Positions 16,370-24,790 of a DNA stretch of 64,000 nucleotides are shown here, in pieces (positions within the stretch are counted from its first letter, which is position 1; every line of letters begins with the position of its first letter). The stretch is taken from assembly GCF_008011855.1 (NCBI RefSeq), contig NZ_VOUX01000033.1:310001-374000 (forward strand), written 5' to 3'. Source of the stretch: Serratia bockelmannii (GTDB taxonomy: Bacteria > Pseudomonadota > Gammaproteobacteria > Enterobacterales > Enterobacteriaceae). The notes beneath the pieces were generated by a model. That model searched no databases. It was given only the letters and a program-made list of their open reading frames with translations, and had not been told where the DNA came from. Made by a program: the position numbers and the translations under genes.

Positions 16370-17284
16370 ATGACCATGCATGAATTCAACCGCGATGACG
16401 GTTTCAACCAGCGCCTGCTGCAAGAATTTTACGACAGCTACGATGAAGAGCTGGAAATGGAGCTGGACGACCTGCGCTTCGACACGGCAGAAGTCGACAG
16501 CGACGCGAAAAAAGCCTGGCGCAAACAATACTTCCGCGAACTGCTGCGCCTGCAGGGCGAACTGGTGAAGCTGCAGGATTGGGTGATGCGCACCGGCCAC
16601 CGGCTGGTGATCATCTTCGAAGGCCGCGACGCCGCCGGCAAGGGTGGCGTGATCAAACGCATCACCCAGCGCCTCAACCCGCGCACTTGCCGCGTGGCGG
16701 CGCTGCCGGCGCCAAACGATCGCGAACGCACCCAGTGGTATTTTCAGCGTTACATCGCGCATCTGCCCGCCGCCGGCGAAATGGTGCTGTTCGACCGCAG
16801 CTGGTATAACCGCGCCGGCGTGGAACGCGTGATGGGCTTTTGCAACGACGAAGAGTATGAGGAGTTTTTCCGCAGCGTGCCGGAATTCGAAAAAATGCTG
16901 ACGCGCAGCGGCATCCAAATCGTCAAATATTGGTTTTCGATCACCGATGACGAGCAGGAGCTGCGGTTCCTCAGCCGCATTCACGATCCGCTCAAACAGT
17001 GGAAGCTCAGCCCAATGGATCTGGAAAGCCGCCGCCGCTGGGAAGACTACACCGAAGCCAAAGAGGTCATGTTAGCGCGCACTAACATTGCCGAGGCACC
17101 CTGGTGGGTAGTTCAGGGCGTCGACAAGAAAAAGGCCCGCTTGAACTGCATCACTCACCTGCTGCAGCAGGTGCCTTATGAGGAGGCCGAAGGCAACGTC
17201 ATCACGCTGCCGCAGCGCAAACGCAGCCCGGAATACCACCGTAGCCCGGTGCCGGACAACATGGTGGTGCCGGAAATCTACTGA
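16370..17284 (+). CDS. ppk2: polyphosphate kinase 2 (PPK2 family, one-domain)
   Basis: A 304-residue PPK2 protein. A P-loop kinase fold is seen with Walker A FEGRDAAGKGG (about residues 82-92), Walker B FDRSWYNRAGVERVMGF and a lid Arg-rich segment RRRWEDYTEAKEVM. PPK2 enzymes use polyphosphate to phosphorylate nucleotides, or the reverse. The single-domain length fits class I (NDP to NTP). A good ribosome site (GGAG) lies before ATG 16370, though ATG 16376 is also possible. It is the second gene of a two-gene operon with the phosphate transporter. Confidence 0.93.
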   Translation: MTMHEFNRDDGFNQRLLQEFYDSYDEELEMELDDLRFDTAEVDSDAKKAWRKQYFRELLRLQGELVKLQDWVMRTGHRLVIIFEGRDAAGKGGVIKRITQRLNPRTCRVAALPAPNDRERTQWYFQRYIAHLPAAGEMVLFDRSWYNRAGVERVMGFCNDEEYEEFFRSVPEFEKMLTRSGIQIVKYWFSITDDEQELRFLSRIHDPLKQWKLSPMDLESRRRWEDYTEAKEVMLARTNIAEAPWWVVQGVDKKKARLNCITHLLQQVPYEEAEGNVITLPQRKRSPEYHRSPVPDNMVVPEIY

Positions 17285-17292
17285 CCTTAGCG

Positions 17293-17317
17293 CAGAGAAG
17301 CGGTTGCCGCTTCTCTG
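17293..17317 (+). terminator. hairpin after ppk2
   Basis: A perfect 11-bp stem (CAGAGAAGCGG / CCGCTTCTCTG) with loop TTG follows the ppk2 stop. No T-tract follows, so it may be a Rho-assisted terminator or an mRNA-stabilising hairpin. Confidence 0.5.
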
Positions 17318-17404
17318 TACGAGGACAACGCTTTGATTTCTCTCACGCTACTGTGCCAAACCCCATGTTAAAGTGGTTGTTTTCCATTTTGACAGGAGTC
17401 TTCC

Positions 17405-17830
17405 ATGCGCCAACGCATCATTGTTTGCCCGCTGATTGAAAACGATAACGCCTTCCTGCTGTGCAAAATGGCGGCGCACAAAGGCGTGTTTCCCGGCCAG
17501 TGGGCGCTGTCCGGCGGCGGCGTCGAGCCGGGTGAACAGATAGAGCAAGCGCTGCGGCGCGAAGTACGCGAAGAGCTGGGCGCCGCGCTGATCCTCGACA
17601 ACATCACGCCCTGGACCTTCCGCGACGACGTGCGCATGAAAACCTACGCCGACGGCCGCCAGGAGCAAATCTACATGATTTACCTGATTTTCGACTGCCA
17701 TGCCGCCAACCGCGACGTAACGATCAACGACGAGTTCGACGACTACGCCTGGGTGCCGCGCGAGCGCCTGGGGGACTACGATTTGAACGAGGCTACCCGC
17801 TTCACGCTGCAGCAAAAGGGATTGTTGTAA
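17405..17830 (+). CDS. nudI: Nudix nucleoside triphosphatase NudI
   Basis: A 141-residue Nudix hydrolase with the box [22 protein letters not shown] (starting at GG38-39 by count of the family), preceded by [10 protein letters not shown]. The whole chain, including RTIVCPL-like start [14 protein letters not shown] and the end [17 protein letters not shown], closely follows E. coli NudI as I remember it. NudI hydrolyses nucleoside triphosphates, with preference for pyrimidine deoxynucleotides, to monophosphates. It stands alone between two hairpin or gene boundaries and probably has its own promoter. Confidence 0.93.
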   Translation: MRQRIIVCPLIENDNAFLLCKMAAHKGVFPGQWALSGGGVEPGEQIEQALRREVREELGAALILDNITPWTFRDDVRMKTYADGRQEQIYMIYLIFDCHAANRDVTINDEFDDYAWVPRERLGDYDLNEATRFTLQQKGLL

Positions 17831-17923
17831 CAGTTTGAGCGATTATCGCCCTATTTCCTTCACATTTGCCGGGCAGACTCTTTTGATATTTTTTAATCAC
17901 TTAGGGTCACTATTTCCGCCGTT

Positions 17924-18760
17924 ATGCTTTTATCTCACGCTTTTCTCCGTCTGCCTGTCCGGCGCTTCGGCGCCGCCCTTCTGTTCAGCCTGCTGTTCGT
18001 TTTGGCGCCCGTGTATGCCGCTGCGCCACCGCTGGTGCTGAATGCCAAATCGGTGCTGGTCGTCAATCAACGCACCGGAAAGACCCTCTATCAGAAGCAG
18101 CCGAACCGCGTACTGCCGATCGCCTCGCTCACCAAGCTGATGACCGCCATGGTCGCCCTGGACAGCAAACGTCCGATGGGCAGCAAGCTCAAAGTCACCG
18201 CCGCCGATCGCGATCTGCTGAAGAAAACCCATTCGCGGCTGACCATCGGCTCGGTGCTCAGCCGCCGCGACATGCTGCACATCGCCCTGATGTCTTCGGA
18301 GAACCGCGCTGCCGCGGCGCTGAGCCGCAGCTATCCCGGCGGGCGCAAGGCCTTCGTGGCGAAAATGAATCAGAAAGCGCGCGCCATCGGCATGAAACGC
18401 GCCCGCTTCTACGATCCGACCGGGCTGACGCCGCGCAACGTGGCGAGCGCCAACGATCTGCTGAAGATGGTCAATCACGCCTATCGCTATCAGTCGATCC
18501 GCCGCTTCAGCACCGACAAGCAGCAGATCGTACGCCCCGGTCGCGGCCAACTGGTCTACCGCAGCTCCAATGGCTTAATCAATAACCCGGCCTGGAAGAT
18601 CCAGCTGCAGAAAACCGGCTTTACCGACGAGGCCGGTCACTGCCTGGTGATGCGCACCACCATCAAAGGCCAACCGGTGGTGATGATCCTGCTCGGCGCG
18701 CAGCCGCGCTACGGCCACTACCGTGACGCCATTCGCCTGAAGGCCTGGCTCGAGGGGTAA
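17924..18760 (+). CDS. pbpG: D-alanyl-D-alanine endopeptidase (PBP7)
   Basis: A 278-residue penicillin-binding protein of the S11 family. A signal peptide (FGAALLFSLLFVLAPVYAAA) leads to the periplasm. The active-site motifs are S68-L-T-K71 (ASLTKLM), S125-E-N127 (MSSENRAA) and KTG in LQKTGFTDEAGH. PBP7 cleaves D-Ala-meso-DAP cross-links in peptidoglycan. The length is slightly shorter than E. coli PbpG (about 310), the difference being at the ends. No C-terminal membrane anchor of the PBP5 kind is visible, as expected for PBP7. Confidence 0.93.
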   Translation: MLLSHAFLRLPVRRFGAALLFSLLFVLAPVYAAAPPLVLNAKSVLVVNQRTGKTLYQKQPNRVLPIASLTKLMTAMVALDSKRPMGSKLKVTAADRDLLKKTHSRLTIGSVLSRRDMLHIALMSSENRAAAALSRSYPGGRKAFVAKMNQKARAIGMKRARFYDPTGLTPRNVASANDLLKMVNHAYRYQSIRRFSTDKQQIVRPGRGQLVYRSSNGLINNPAWKIQLQKTGFTDEAGHCLVMRTTIKGQPVVMILLGAQPRYGHYRDAIRLKAWLEG

Positions 18761-18898
18761 CACCGTGGCGCTTTACCGTCCCACGCATATCCAAATCCGT
18801 TTTGGATCAATGGAATATCCTATCGCCAATCAGTATTAAGCCTCACGCCGCCCGCATGGTATTTGTCAGGCATATCTGATGATCAAAGGAGCGGGAAA

Positions 18899-19885
18899 AT
18901 GGCTTATGCCTTGAGCATATTGGAAAAAAGTCCGATCGCCGACGGGGAAAGCGCCGCGCAGGCGTTGGCGCGCACGCTGCATCTGGCGCAACAGGCGGAA
19001 CGCTGGGGCTATCGGCGTTTCTGGCTGGCGGAACACCACAACACGCCGCAGCTCGCCTGCCCGTCGCCGGAAATACTGATCGGCTACCTGCTCGGCCAGA
19101 CGTCGCGCATTCGCATCGGCTCTGGCGGCGTGATGCTGCAACACTACAGCGCCTACAAGGTAGCCGAAAACTTTAACCTGCTGGCGGCGCTGGCGCCGGG
19201 GCGCGTCGATCTCGGGGTAGGCAAAGCGCCCGGCGGGCTGCCGCTCGCCACCCAGGCGCTGCAGGCCGCCCATGACCGACAAAACAAACCGGCATTCCCG
19301 CAGCAGCTGTCGCAGCTGACCGCCTACCTGAACGACGACGCCGAACCGGGCCTGAGCGCCACACCGCTGCCGCCGCACGCCGCCCAGCGCTTTCTGCTCG
19401 GCGCCAGTAAAGAGAGCGCGACGCTGGCGGCCGAATCCGGCTGGGCCTTCGTGTTTGCCGCGCATCTGAACGGCAATCCGCAAGATATCCGCGAGGCGCT
19501 GGCGCACTACACCGCACTGAGCGGCGGCCGCAAGGCGCTGCTGGCGGTGGCGGCGATCGTGGCGCAGAGCCCGGAGCAGGCCGCGACGCTGGCGGCGGAT
19601 ATTCAGCAATACCGCGTGCACGTCGCCGGTGAGCAGAGCGTGACCGTCGGTAGCCTGGCGCAGGCAGAGAGTTTCGTGCAGCAGGCCGGCGCGACCGACT
19701 ACCGCATCGAGCCGCGGGAAAGCCATATCCTGCTTGGTACCGCGCCGCAGGTACATCAGCAACTGGCGCAGCTGCAGCAGCGGTACGACGTGGACGAGTT
19801 CATCATCGACACGCCGATCGGCGAACCGAGCGCCCGGCTCACTTCGCTACAGCTGCTGGCGGAGGAGAGCCTGACGCCGGCCTAG
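18899..19885 (+). CDS. LLM-class (luciferase-like) flavin-dependent oxidoreductase
   Basis: A 328-residue protein of the MsnO8-like bacterial luciferase group. The N-terminus MAYALSILEKSPIADGESA, AERWGYRRFWLAEHHN, IRIGSGGVMLQHYSAYKVAENFNLLAALAPGRVDLGVGKAPGG are the family landmarks. ATG at 18899 is preferred to the GTG/ATG-like start at 18863 because AAAGGAG lies just upstream. Such proteins use reduced flavin and oxygen on unknown substrates. The stop overlaps that of the convergent MocR regulator by a few bases. Confidence 0.9.
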   Translation: MAYALSILEKSPIADGESAAQALARTLHLAQQAERWGYRRFWLAEHHNTPQLACPSPEILIGYLLGQTSRIRIGSGGVMLQHYSAYKVAENFNLLAALAPGRVDLGVGKAPGGLPLATQALQAAHDRQNKPAFPQQLSQLTAYLNDDAEPGLSATPLPPHAAQRFLLGASKESATLAAESGWAFVFAAHLNGNPQDIREALAHYTALSGGRKALLAVAAIVAQSPEQAATLAADIQQYRVHVAGEQSVTVGSLAQAESFVQQAGATDYRIEPRESHILLGTAPQVHQQLAQLQQRYDVDEFIIDTPIGEPSARLTSLQLLAEESLTPA

Positions 19886-21186
19886 TTGATCGCCGCGCTG
19901 GCCCGCATGGCGTCGGTCAGATCCTGCGCCAGCGGCGCCAACTGCGCCGGCGTGACGTTAGCCAGGCTGACGCGGAGCGCCGGGCCGCCCTTCAGGCGGA
20001 AAGGTTCACCGCCCTGCACCAACCACCCCCGCTGCGCCATCAGCTGCGCGGCGGCGGTTTCTGATCTCACCGGCAACCACAGATGCAGCCCTTCACCCGC
20101 CGCCAGCGCCGTGTGATTCAACGTATTGAGCCGCTGTACCAGTTCATCCCTTCTGGCCTGATACGCCTGTTGAGCCCGCTGCAGTTGCCCTTCCTGCAAC
20201 GCCTGTTCCCACAGTCTGGCGGCGATCTGCTGCAAGATATGGCTGACCCAGCGTTCGCTGATGTACTGATCGGCGCGCATCGCCTGCAGCAACGTCGGGT
20301 CGCCGCAGGCCAGCGCGATACGCAGATCCGGGCTGAGAAACTTGCTCAGCGACAGCACGTACAGGCCGCGATCGCCGTCGAACGGCAGATGCAGCGGCTG
20401 CTGCGACAGCGGCCCCCAGAAATCGTCGACGATCGCCAGACACTGCGGGTTGTCGAGCAGAAAACGCCGCCACTGCTGCGCGCGTTGCGCAGAGAGCGAG
20501 GCGCCGGTCGGATTGTGGGCGCGCGGCGTCAGGATCACCGCAGCGGCCGCCCCACTTTCCGGCAACCGACAGCCCTGTTCATCTACCGCCAGCGGCAGCG
20601 GCCGCAGGCGCAGGTGGCGCAACAGCGTCAATAGCGGCGGCCAGCAGGGATCTTCCACCCACACCGCCGCGCCCGGCTGCACATGGCAGCGCAGCGCCTT
20701 TTCCATCGCATCCAGCGCGCCGGAGAACACCGCCGGCTCCCCCAGCGCGACGCCCTGGCGGCCGAGCCACTCGCGACCCAGACCGGTCAATATCGGCAGA
20801 TCACCGCTGATGTCATAGCCGTTTTGCTGCGGGAACACCTCCGCCGTGCCAAGCGCCAGCACCGGCAACAATGCGGCATCCAGGTTACCGCTGGCCAGAT
20901 CGCACATCCCTGCAGGCACCTGACGCGGCACATAGGCCGCACTCACCGCCGCCAGCGGCGGCTCCAGCACCACCGTTCCGGCCCGCCCGCGCGTCGCCAC
21001 CAGACCGGCGTCGCGCAATCGGGCGTAAGCGCTGGCGACGGTATTCGGATTGACCTCCAGCTCCGCCGCCAGTTGGCGTACCGGCGGCAACAGCTCACCT
21101 GGCCGCAGCGCGCCGTCTTTGATGCGTGCGGCGATCTGCTCGGCAATCTGGACAGCGCCGCCGCCTTTTGCATACAATGAATTCAT
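19882..21186 (-). CDS. MocR-family (GntR/aminotransferase) regulator, PtsJ-like
   Basis: A 434-residue fusion. A GntR winged helix (GELLPPVRQLAAELEVNPNTVASAYARL, residues 30-57) is joined to a fold-type-I aminotransferase domain with VILTPRAHNPTGASLS and the PLP lysine K282 in SLSKFLSPDLR. The wording is close to Salmonella PtsJ, which represses pdxK in a PLP-sensed manner. ATG at 21186 with AAGGAT upstream is the start; the 106 further codons of open frame upstream overlap the divergent gene and look random. The neighbour on the other side is an operon ending in a pyridoxal-kinase gene, supporting a role in vitamin B6 control. Confidence 0.87.
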   Translation of the reverse strand: MNSLYAKGGGAVQIAEQIAARIKDGALRPGELLPPVRQLAAELEVNPNTVASAYARLRDAGLVATRGRAGTVVLEPPLAAVSAAYVPRQVPAGMCDLASGNLDAALLPVLALGTAEVFPQQNGYDISGDLPILTGLGREWLGRQGVALGEPAVFSGALDAMEKALRCHVQPGAAVWVEDPCWPPLLTLLRHLRLRPLPLAVDEQGCRLPESGAAAAVILTPRAHNPTGASLSAQRAQQWRRFLLDNPQCLAIVDDFWGPLSQQPLHLPFDGDRGLYVLSLSKFLSPDLRIALACGDPTLLQAMRADQYISERWVSHILQQIAARLWEQALQEGQLQRAQQAYQARRDELVQRLNTLNHTALAAGEGLHLWLPVRSETAAAQLMAQRGWLVQGGEPFRLKGGPALRVSLANVTPAQLAPLAQDLTDAMRASAAIN

Positions 21187-21252
21187 ACATAAATCCTTTT
21201 GTACTAGTTCAAAATAGATTACCCGTTTCCGCGGCCAAAAGTAAGGGGTTCC

Positions 21253-21507
21253 ATGGATAAACATTACGTGCTCGACATTCAGTATGCAGGAAAAGCCTTT
21301 GCCCGCCTGCAGATGTTCACTCCCTGGGCAGCCGATCAGCTGGAACAGGCGTGCGCGCTGTTCCCGGCCGCTCAGGGTTATCAGGTGCAGCTCAGCCAGG
21401 TCAGCGAACGTCGCATCGTCTACCAGAGCGGTGCGCAAGGCATCACTGTGCTGGGCGAGTCGCTGGCGCTGACCCCTTTCACTCACGCTAGCGAGGTTGA
21501 ACAATGA
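21253..21507 (+). CDS. conserved hypothetical protein, 84 residues
   Basis: A small soluble protein, MDKHYVLDIQYAGKAFARL to HASEVEQ, with no membrane span or signal peptide and no motif I recognise. It is most likely real: it begins at ATG 21253 just after AAGGGGTT, overlaps the start of the amidotransferase gene by four bases (ATGA), and has the codon style of its neighbours. It is the first gene of the operon that is divergent from the PtsJ-like regulator. Its predicted beta-rich character and length suggest a small partner or sensor for the amidotransferase or the B6 kinase. Confidence 0.75.
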   Translation: MDKHYVLDIQYAGKAFARLQMFTPWAADQLEQACALFPAAQGYQVQLSQVSERRIVYQSGAQGITVLGESLALTPFTHASEVEQ

Positions 21508-22220
21508 AAAAAGCCGTCGCCATTCGACACGTCAATTTTGAAAATCTGGGTATCCTCGGTTCCCTGCTCTCGCTGCGCGGCTATCAGATCGACTATTACG
21601 ATGCCGGCCGCGATGATATTCGTGCTATCAATAATGAAGAGACCGATCTGTTGGTAGTGCTCGGCGGGCCGATCAGCGCCGCCCAACACTTTTCCGGTGA
21701 GCAGCGCTATGATTTTCTCGACCATGAATTAGCGCTGGTCAAACAGCGCCTGGCGCAGCAGCGACCGACCCTCGGGGTTTGTCTCGGCGCGCAGGTGATC
21801 GCCCAGGCACTGGGCGCCGACGTGATCTCGCTCGGCGTCAAAGAGATCGGCTTCGCCCCGCTGAGCACGCTCGCGGCGGAAGACGACTCGGTGCTGGCCC
21901 CGCTGGCCGATACGCCGGTGCTGCATTGGCACGGCGATATGTTCATGATCCCGGACGGTGCCCGCTGCCTGGCCGGCACGGCGATTTGCCCACATCAGGC
22001 TTTCGACTATCAGGGGTTCGCGCTCGGCCTGCAGTTCCATCTGGAGGCGGATCATCGCGATATCGAACGCTGGCTGATTGGCCATGCCTGCGAGCTGGAA
22101 CTGGCCGGCGTTGCGCCCCAGAGCCTGCGCGAACAGGCGGCGCGCCACGGCGCACAGCTGGAACAACGCGCGCGGCAGGTGTTCGCACGCTGGCTGGATA
22201 ATAACGAACCAAGGATGTAA
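21504..22220 (+). CDS. class-I glutamine amidotransferase
   Basis: A 238-residue protein with a full class-I glutaminase triad: Cys93 in TLGVCLGAQVIA, then His179 and Glu181 in LQFHLEAD. The first half has VVLGGPISAAQ, usual for this group. It resembles the GMP-synthase-like or YfeJ-type stand-alone amidotransferases, which release ammonia from glutamine or hydrolyse gamma-glutamyl compounds. No synthetase domain is present. It lies between the 84-residue gene (4-base overlap) and the B6 kinase gene (3 bases away), so all three are one transcript. The acceptor is unknown. Confidence 0.9.
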   Translation: MKKAVAIRHVNFENLGILGSLLSLRGYQIDYYDAGRDDIRAINNEETDLLVVLGGPISAAQHFSGEQRYDFLDHELALVKQRLAQQRPTLGVCLGAQVIAQALGADVISLGVKEIGFAPLSTLAAEDDSVLAPLADTPVLHWHGDMFMIPDGARCLAGTAICPHQAFDYQGFALGLQFHLEADHRDIERWLIGHACELELAGVAPQSLREQAARHGAQLEQRARQVFARWLDNNEPRM

Positions 22221-22223
22221 CTC

Positions 22224-23066
22224 ATGCAACAGTCTTCACCCTTGCGGTCACCGTCCATCGACGTGATCAGCATTCAATCTCAGGTGGTCTACGGCAGCGT
22301 CGGCAACGGCATCGCCTACCGCGCCCTGCTGAAAAAGGGGCTGGAAGCGCTGCAGGTGCCGAGCGTGCTGTTCGGCTGCCCGCCCTATTACGGCAAGCCG
22401 CACGGCGGCGTCATTTCCGGCGAGTGGTTCGGCGGCTTTCTCGACGATCTGATTGCCCGCGGCGTGATGAAGCGCACCCGGGCGGTGATTGTCGGCTACC
22501 TGGGCGATGTGATGCAGTGCCATATTCTGGCCAACTGGCTGCAGCGGGTGCGCTCGCTCAATCCTCAGATAAAAATCTATATCGATCCGGTGATGGGCGA
22601 TTACGGTGAAGGGATCTACGTGGATGAGCGCATCGTCAACTGCTATCGATCGCCGTTCCTGCGGCTGGCCAACGGCCTGACGCCGAACGGCTTTGAACTG
22701 GAACAGCTGTGCGGCCGACAACTGAGCAGCCGGGAGCAGACGCAGCACGCCGCGCAGGCGCTGTTGAACGACACCACCGAATGGGTGCTGGTCACCAGCG
22801 CACCGGGCGTCACGCAGCACGAAGACGAGGTGGGATTGATGCTGGTCACCCGGCAGGAAACACAGTGCTTTACCCATCCGAAGGTTAAATCGGCGGTCAA
22901 AGGCACCGGCGATCTGTTCGCCGCATTGCTGGTCAGCCATCTGCTGCACGGCGCTGCGCTCGACGCGGCCGTGGTCGCCGCCGGGGGGGAAGTGTGCGAC
23001 GTGCTGGCCGAAGCGGCACATTTCTGTTGGGAGGAAATCGGCAGCCTGCGGGCGTTAAAGCCGTAA
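22224..23066 (+). CDS. pyridoxal/pyridoxine kinase family protein (PdxK/PdxY-like)
   Basis: A 280-residue ribokinase-like kinase. Near the N-terminus is IQSQVVYGSVGNGIA, the B6-site motif, and IYIDPVMGDYGEGIYV and VKGTGDLFAALL carry the anion hole and catalytic Asp. It phosphorylates pyridoxal, pyridoxine or pyridoxamine with ATP to form the coenzyme PLP. SQVVYGSVGN is closer to E. coli PdxK than to PdxY, and the MocR neighbour also matches the pdxK-ptsJ arrangement. It could instead be specific for another hydroxymethyl-pyrimidine or pyridine compound. Confidence 0.85.
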   Translation: MQQSSPLRSPSIDVISIQSQVVYGSVGNGIAYRALLKKGLEALQVPSVLFGCPPYYGKPHGGVISGEWFGGFLDDLIARGVMKRTRAVIVGYLGDVMQCHILANWLQRVRSLNPQIKIYIDPVMGDYGEGIYVDERIVNCYRSPFLRLANGLTPNGFELEQLCGRQLSSREQTQHAAQALLNDTTEWVLVTSAPGVTQHEDEVGLMLVTRQETQCFTHPKVKSAVKGTGDLFAALLVSHLLHGAALDAAVVAAGGEVCDVLAEAAHFCWEEIGSLRALKP

Positions 23067-23079
23067 GACCGGTGAAGAG

Positions 23080-23103
23080 TCAGGGGCAGCGTGCCGCCCC
23101 TGA
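23080..23103. terminator. hairpin between the kinase gene and ycgR
   Basis: The perfect 8-bp arms TCAGGGGC and GCCCCTGA lie between the convergent genes. There is no clear T-tract on either side, so termination strength is uncertain. Confidence 0.4.
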
Positions 23104-23109
23104 TCACTA

Positions 23110-23823
23110 TCAGCGTTTTTTCTTTTTGTTGAAATCCAGCTCGAAGGCGAACACGGCGCTCTGAATTTTGCGCTCCATCGCCAACCCCAGCTTGAGGAAA
23201 CGGCATGACAGGCGCGAGAAGTGCACCACCTGATCGTTATCGTCGGTTTCCTGATCGTCGTTGACCACCACCAGCTCCATGTTGACCTTGAAGCTGCCGT
23301 AGCTGCCCAGATCCAGCTCCGCTTTCTTGAACTGCAGGCCCGGCTGGAAGAAATCCGGTAGCGGCCCGTCGAAGCGCAAACCGACGCCGCCGGCAGACAG
23401 ATCGTGGATCCGCAGCTCATAAGGCGTACCGTCCGGGTATTCGCCGGTACAGAAGAATTGGCGCCAGTGTGGCGTGGTGATGCGGAACTGACGGCGGCGC
23501 TGGATGTAGACCAACTCCTGCGGCAGCCGGGTCGAGCAGGCCTGGACGCCTTGATGTTCGGTCAGTTCCGCCTGGCCGACGGAAAACTCGATTTTGGCGT
23601 CGTTGCTTTCAATCACGATGGTGCAGGCGCCGTCGATGGCATTTTCCGCTTCCTCACCGCTAAACACGATATTGTCCGGCCCGACGCTCAATAACAGACT
23701 TTGAAACCGGTGCTGCTGATTTTCTACGCGCAGCGGCGTGCGTTGTTTGCAAATTTCACGCAGAATCGCCAGAACTTCAAAACGCTCCCGTTTGATAAAC
23801 AGTCCGTTATCGCTGTGCTCCAC
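23110..23823 (-). CDS. ycgR: flagellar brake protein YcgR (PilZ domain, c-di-GMP receptor)
   Basis: A 237-residue cytoplasmic protein. The N-terminal YcgR-N domain (residues 1-105) precedes a PilZ domain that begins with the c-di-GMP motif RRRQFR and continues with DLSAGGVGLRF (D/N-x-S-x-x-G). When bound to c-di-GMP, YcgR slows and biases the flagellar motor. It ends with a Lys/Arg-rich tail (FNKKKKR). It stands alone here, away from other flagellar genes, as in E. coli. A sigma-28-like promoter was looked for and is only partial. Confidence 0.95.
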   Translation of the reverse strand: MEHSDNGLFIKRERFEVLAILREICKQRTPLRVENQQHRFQSLLLSVGPDNIVFSGEEAENAIDGACTIVIESNDAKIEFSVGQAELTEHQGVQACSTRLPQELVYIQRRRQFRITTPHWRQFFCTGEYPDGTPYELRIHDLSAGGVGLRFDGPLPDFFQPGLQFKKAELDLGSYGSFKVNMELVVVNDDQETDDNDQVVHFSRLSCRFLKLGLAMERKIQSAVFAFELDFNKKKKR

Positions 23824-23899
23824 ACGTCTCTCCTGACTTTTTTTCTAATGACGTATTACGTATTCCTTACGGTTATCATCTCTGGGAATATTCCTAAAG

Positions 23900-24682
23900 T
23901 CAAATTTGCCAGCGTTGCCAGGCCTGCGGCAGCAGGCGTGCGAAACGTTTCGCCCACGCCTGCTGCCCGCGTTCATCGGCGATCAGATCCTGGCGGATTT
24001 CGATGCCGACATAAGGCAAACCGCGACGTTCCGCATGCACCGGCAACGTGTAGTCGGTGGCGTCGGTCATCGCATAGGGTTCGTTGATCCCCACCTGCAA
24101 ATCCCCCTCTTCGCGCAGCAGTTCGGCCAGCAGCAGCGCAAATTCCGGGTAGCGGTTAAACAGCAGGCCCACCTGCCAGGGGCGCGATTCGCCCTTGAAC
24201 ACCGGCGTGAAGCTGTGCATGGCGATCACCGCCGTCGGCAGTTCGCGCAGTTGGCGTTGCCCCAGATGATCGTCGATGGCGTGGTGATACGGCAAAAATA
24301 CCTCACGCTCGCGCGCCAGCGCGTGTTCGCCGTCGATGCCGATATTGCCGGGGATGGGCGTCAGTTCGGACAAAGGCGGGATCGAGCTGGCGATGCCGGG
24401 CGCCCGGTTGCAGTCGATCACCAGCCGTGAGTAACGCTGATGGATCAGCGTGGCGTCCAGTTGGCGGCTCAGATGGCGCGACACGCTCAGCGCGCCGATA
24501 TCCCAGCCGATGTGGCGTTCAATCTCCCCCGGCGGCAAACCGAGGTCGCCAAGGGACTGCGGTATCGCCTTGCCGGCGTGATCGCACAGCAGCAAAAAAG
24601 GCGCTTTGCCGCGCGGGATTTCAACGGCAGCTGCGGGCGGTTCATCGGCGGACAATAACGGCGGGATAAACGAATGGGGCAT
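23900..24682 (-). CDS. N-formylglutamate amidohydrolase family protein
   Basis: A 260-residue zinc hydrolase of the N-formylglutamate amidohydrolase family, with FLLLCDHAGKAIP, RLVIDCNR and IAMHSFTPVFKG as the conserved segments. The family removes formyl groups from N-formyl-L-glutamate in histidine degradation, but no hut genes are near, so another N-acyl substrate is likely. It sits 102 bases before the end of olsF and is transcribed in the same direction, with a terminator-like hairpin in between. Confidence 0.88.
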   Translation of the reverse strand: MPHSFIPPLLSADEPPAAAVEIPRGKAPFLLLCDHAGKAIPQSLGDLGLPPGEIERHIGWDIGALSVSRHLSRQLDATLIHQRYSRLVIDCNRAPGIASSIPPLSELTPIPGNIGIDGEHALAREREVFLPYHHAIDDHLGQRQLRELPTAVIAMHSFTPVFKGESRPWQVGLLFNRYPEFALLLAELLREEGDLQVGINEPYAMTDATDYTLPVHAERRGLPYVGIEIRQDLIADERGQQAWAKRFARLLPQAWQRWQI

Positions 24683-24759
24683 GACGGGCTCCGGCGGTGG
24701 AAAGCAAAACGTTTATCGTAGCGCTATCCCGTCGCCGGCCCCAAGGTCGTGCTTAGATC

Positions 24760-24790
24760 AAAAAGGCATGAGTCAGACTGTAGTCATGCC
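24760..24790 (-). terminator. terminator overlapping the olsF stop codon
   Basis: On the minus strand GGCATGA ... TCATGCC (24784-24790 and 24765-24771) forms a 7-bp stem with a 12-base loop, followed by five T residues. The stop codon of olsF lies in the upstream arm. Confidence 0.65.

Noticed and set aside
17818-17832. Second Ter-like word near the nudI stop (TTGTTGTAACAG)
   Set aside because: Only the nine-base TGTTGTAAC centre matches; the flanking positions needed for Tus binding differ.
21187-21504. N-terminal extension of the MocR-type regulator by 106 codons
   Set aside because: It runs antisense to the 84-residue gene, has no family resemblance, and ATG 21186 with AAGGAT gives the normal family start.
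23860-23895. Sigma-28 promoter before ycgR
   Set aside because: A GATGATAA resembling GCCGATAA is present on the minus strand, but no TAAA element occurs at the right distance.
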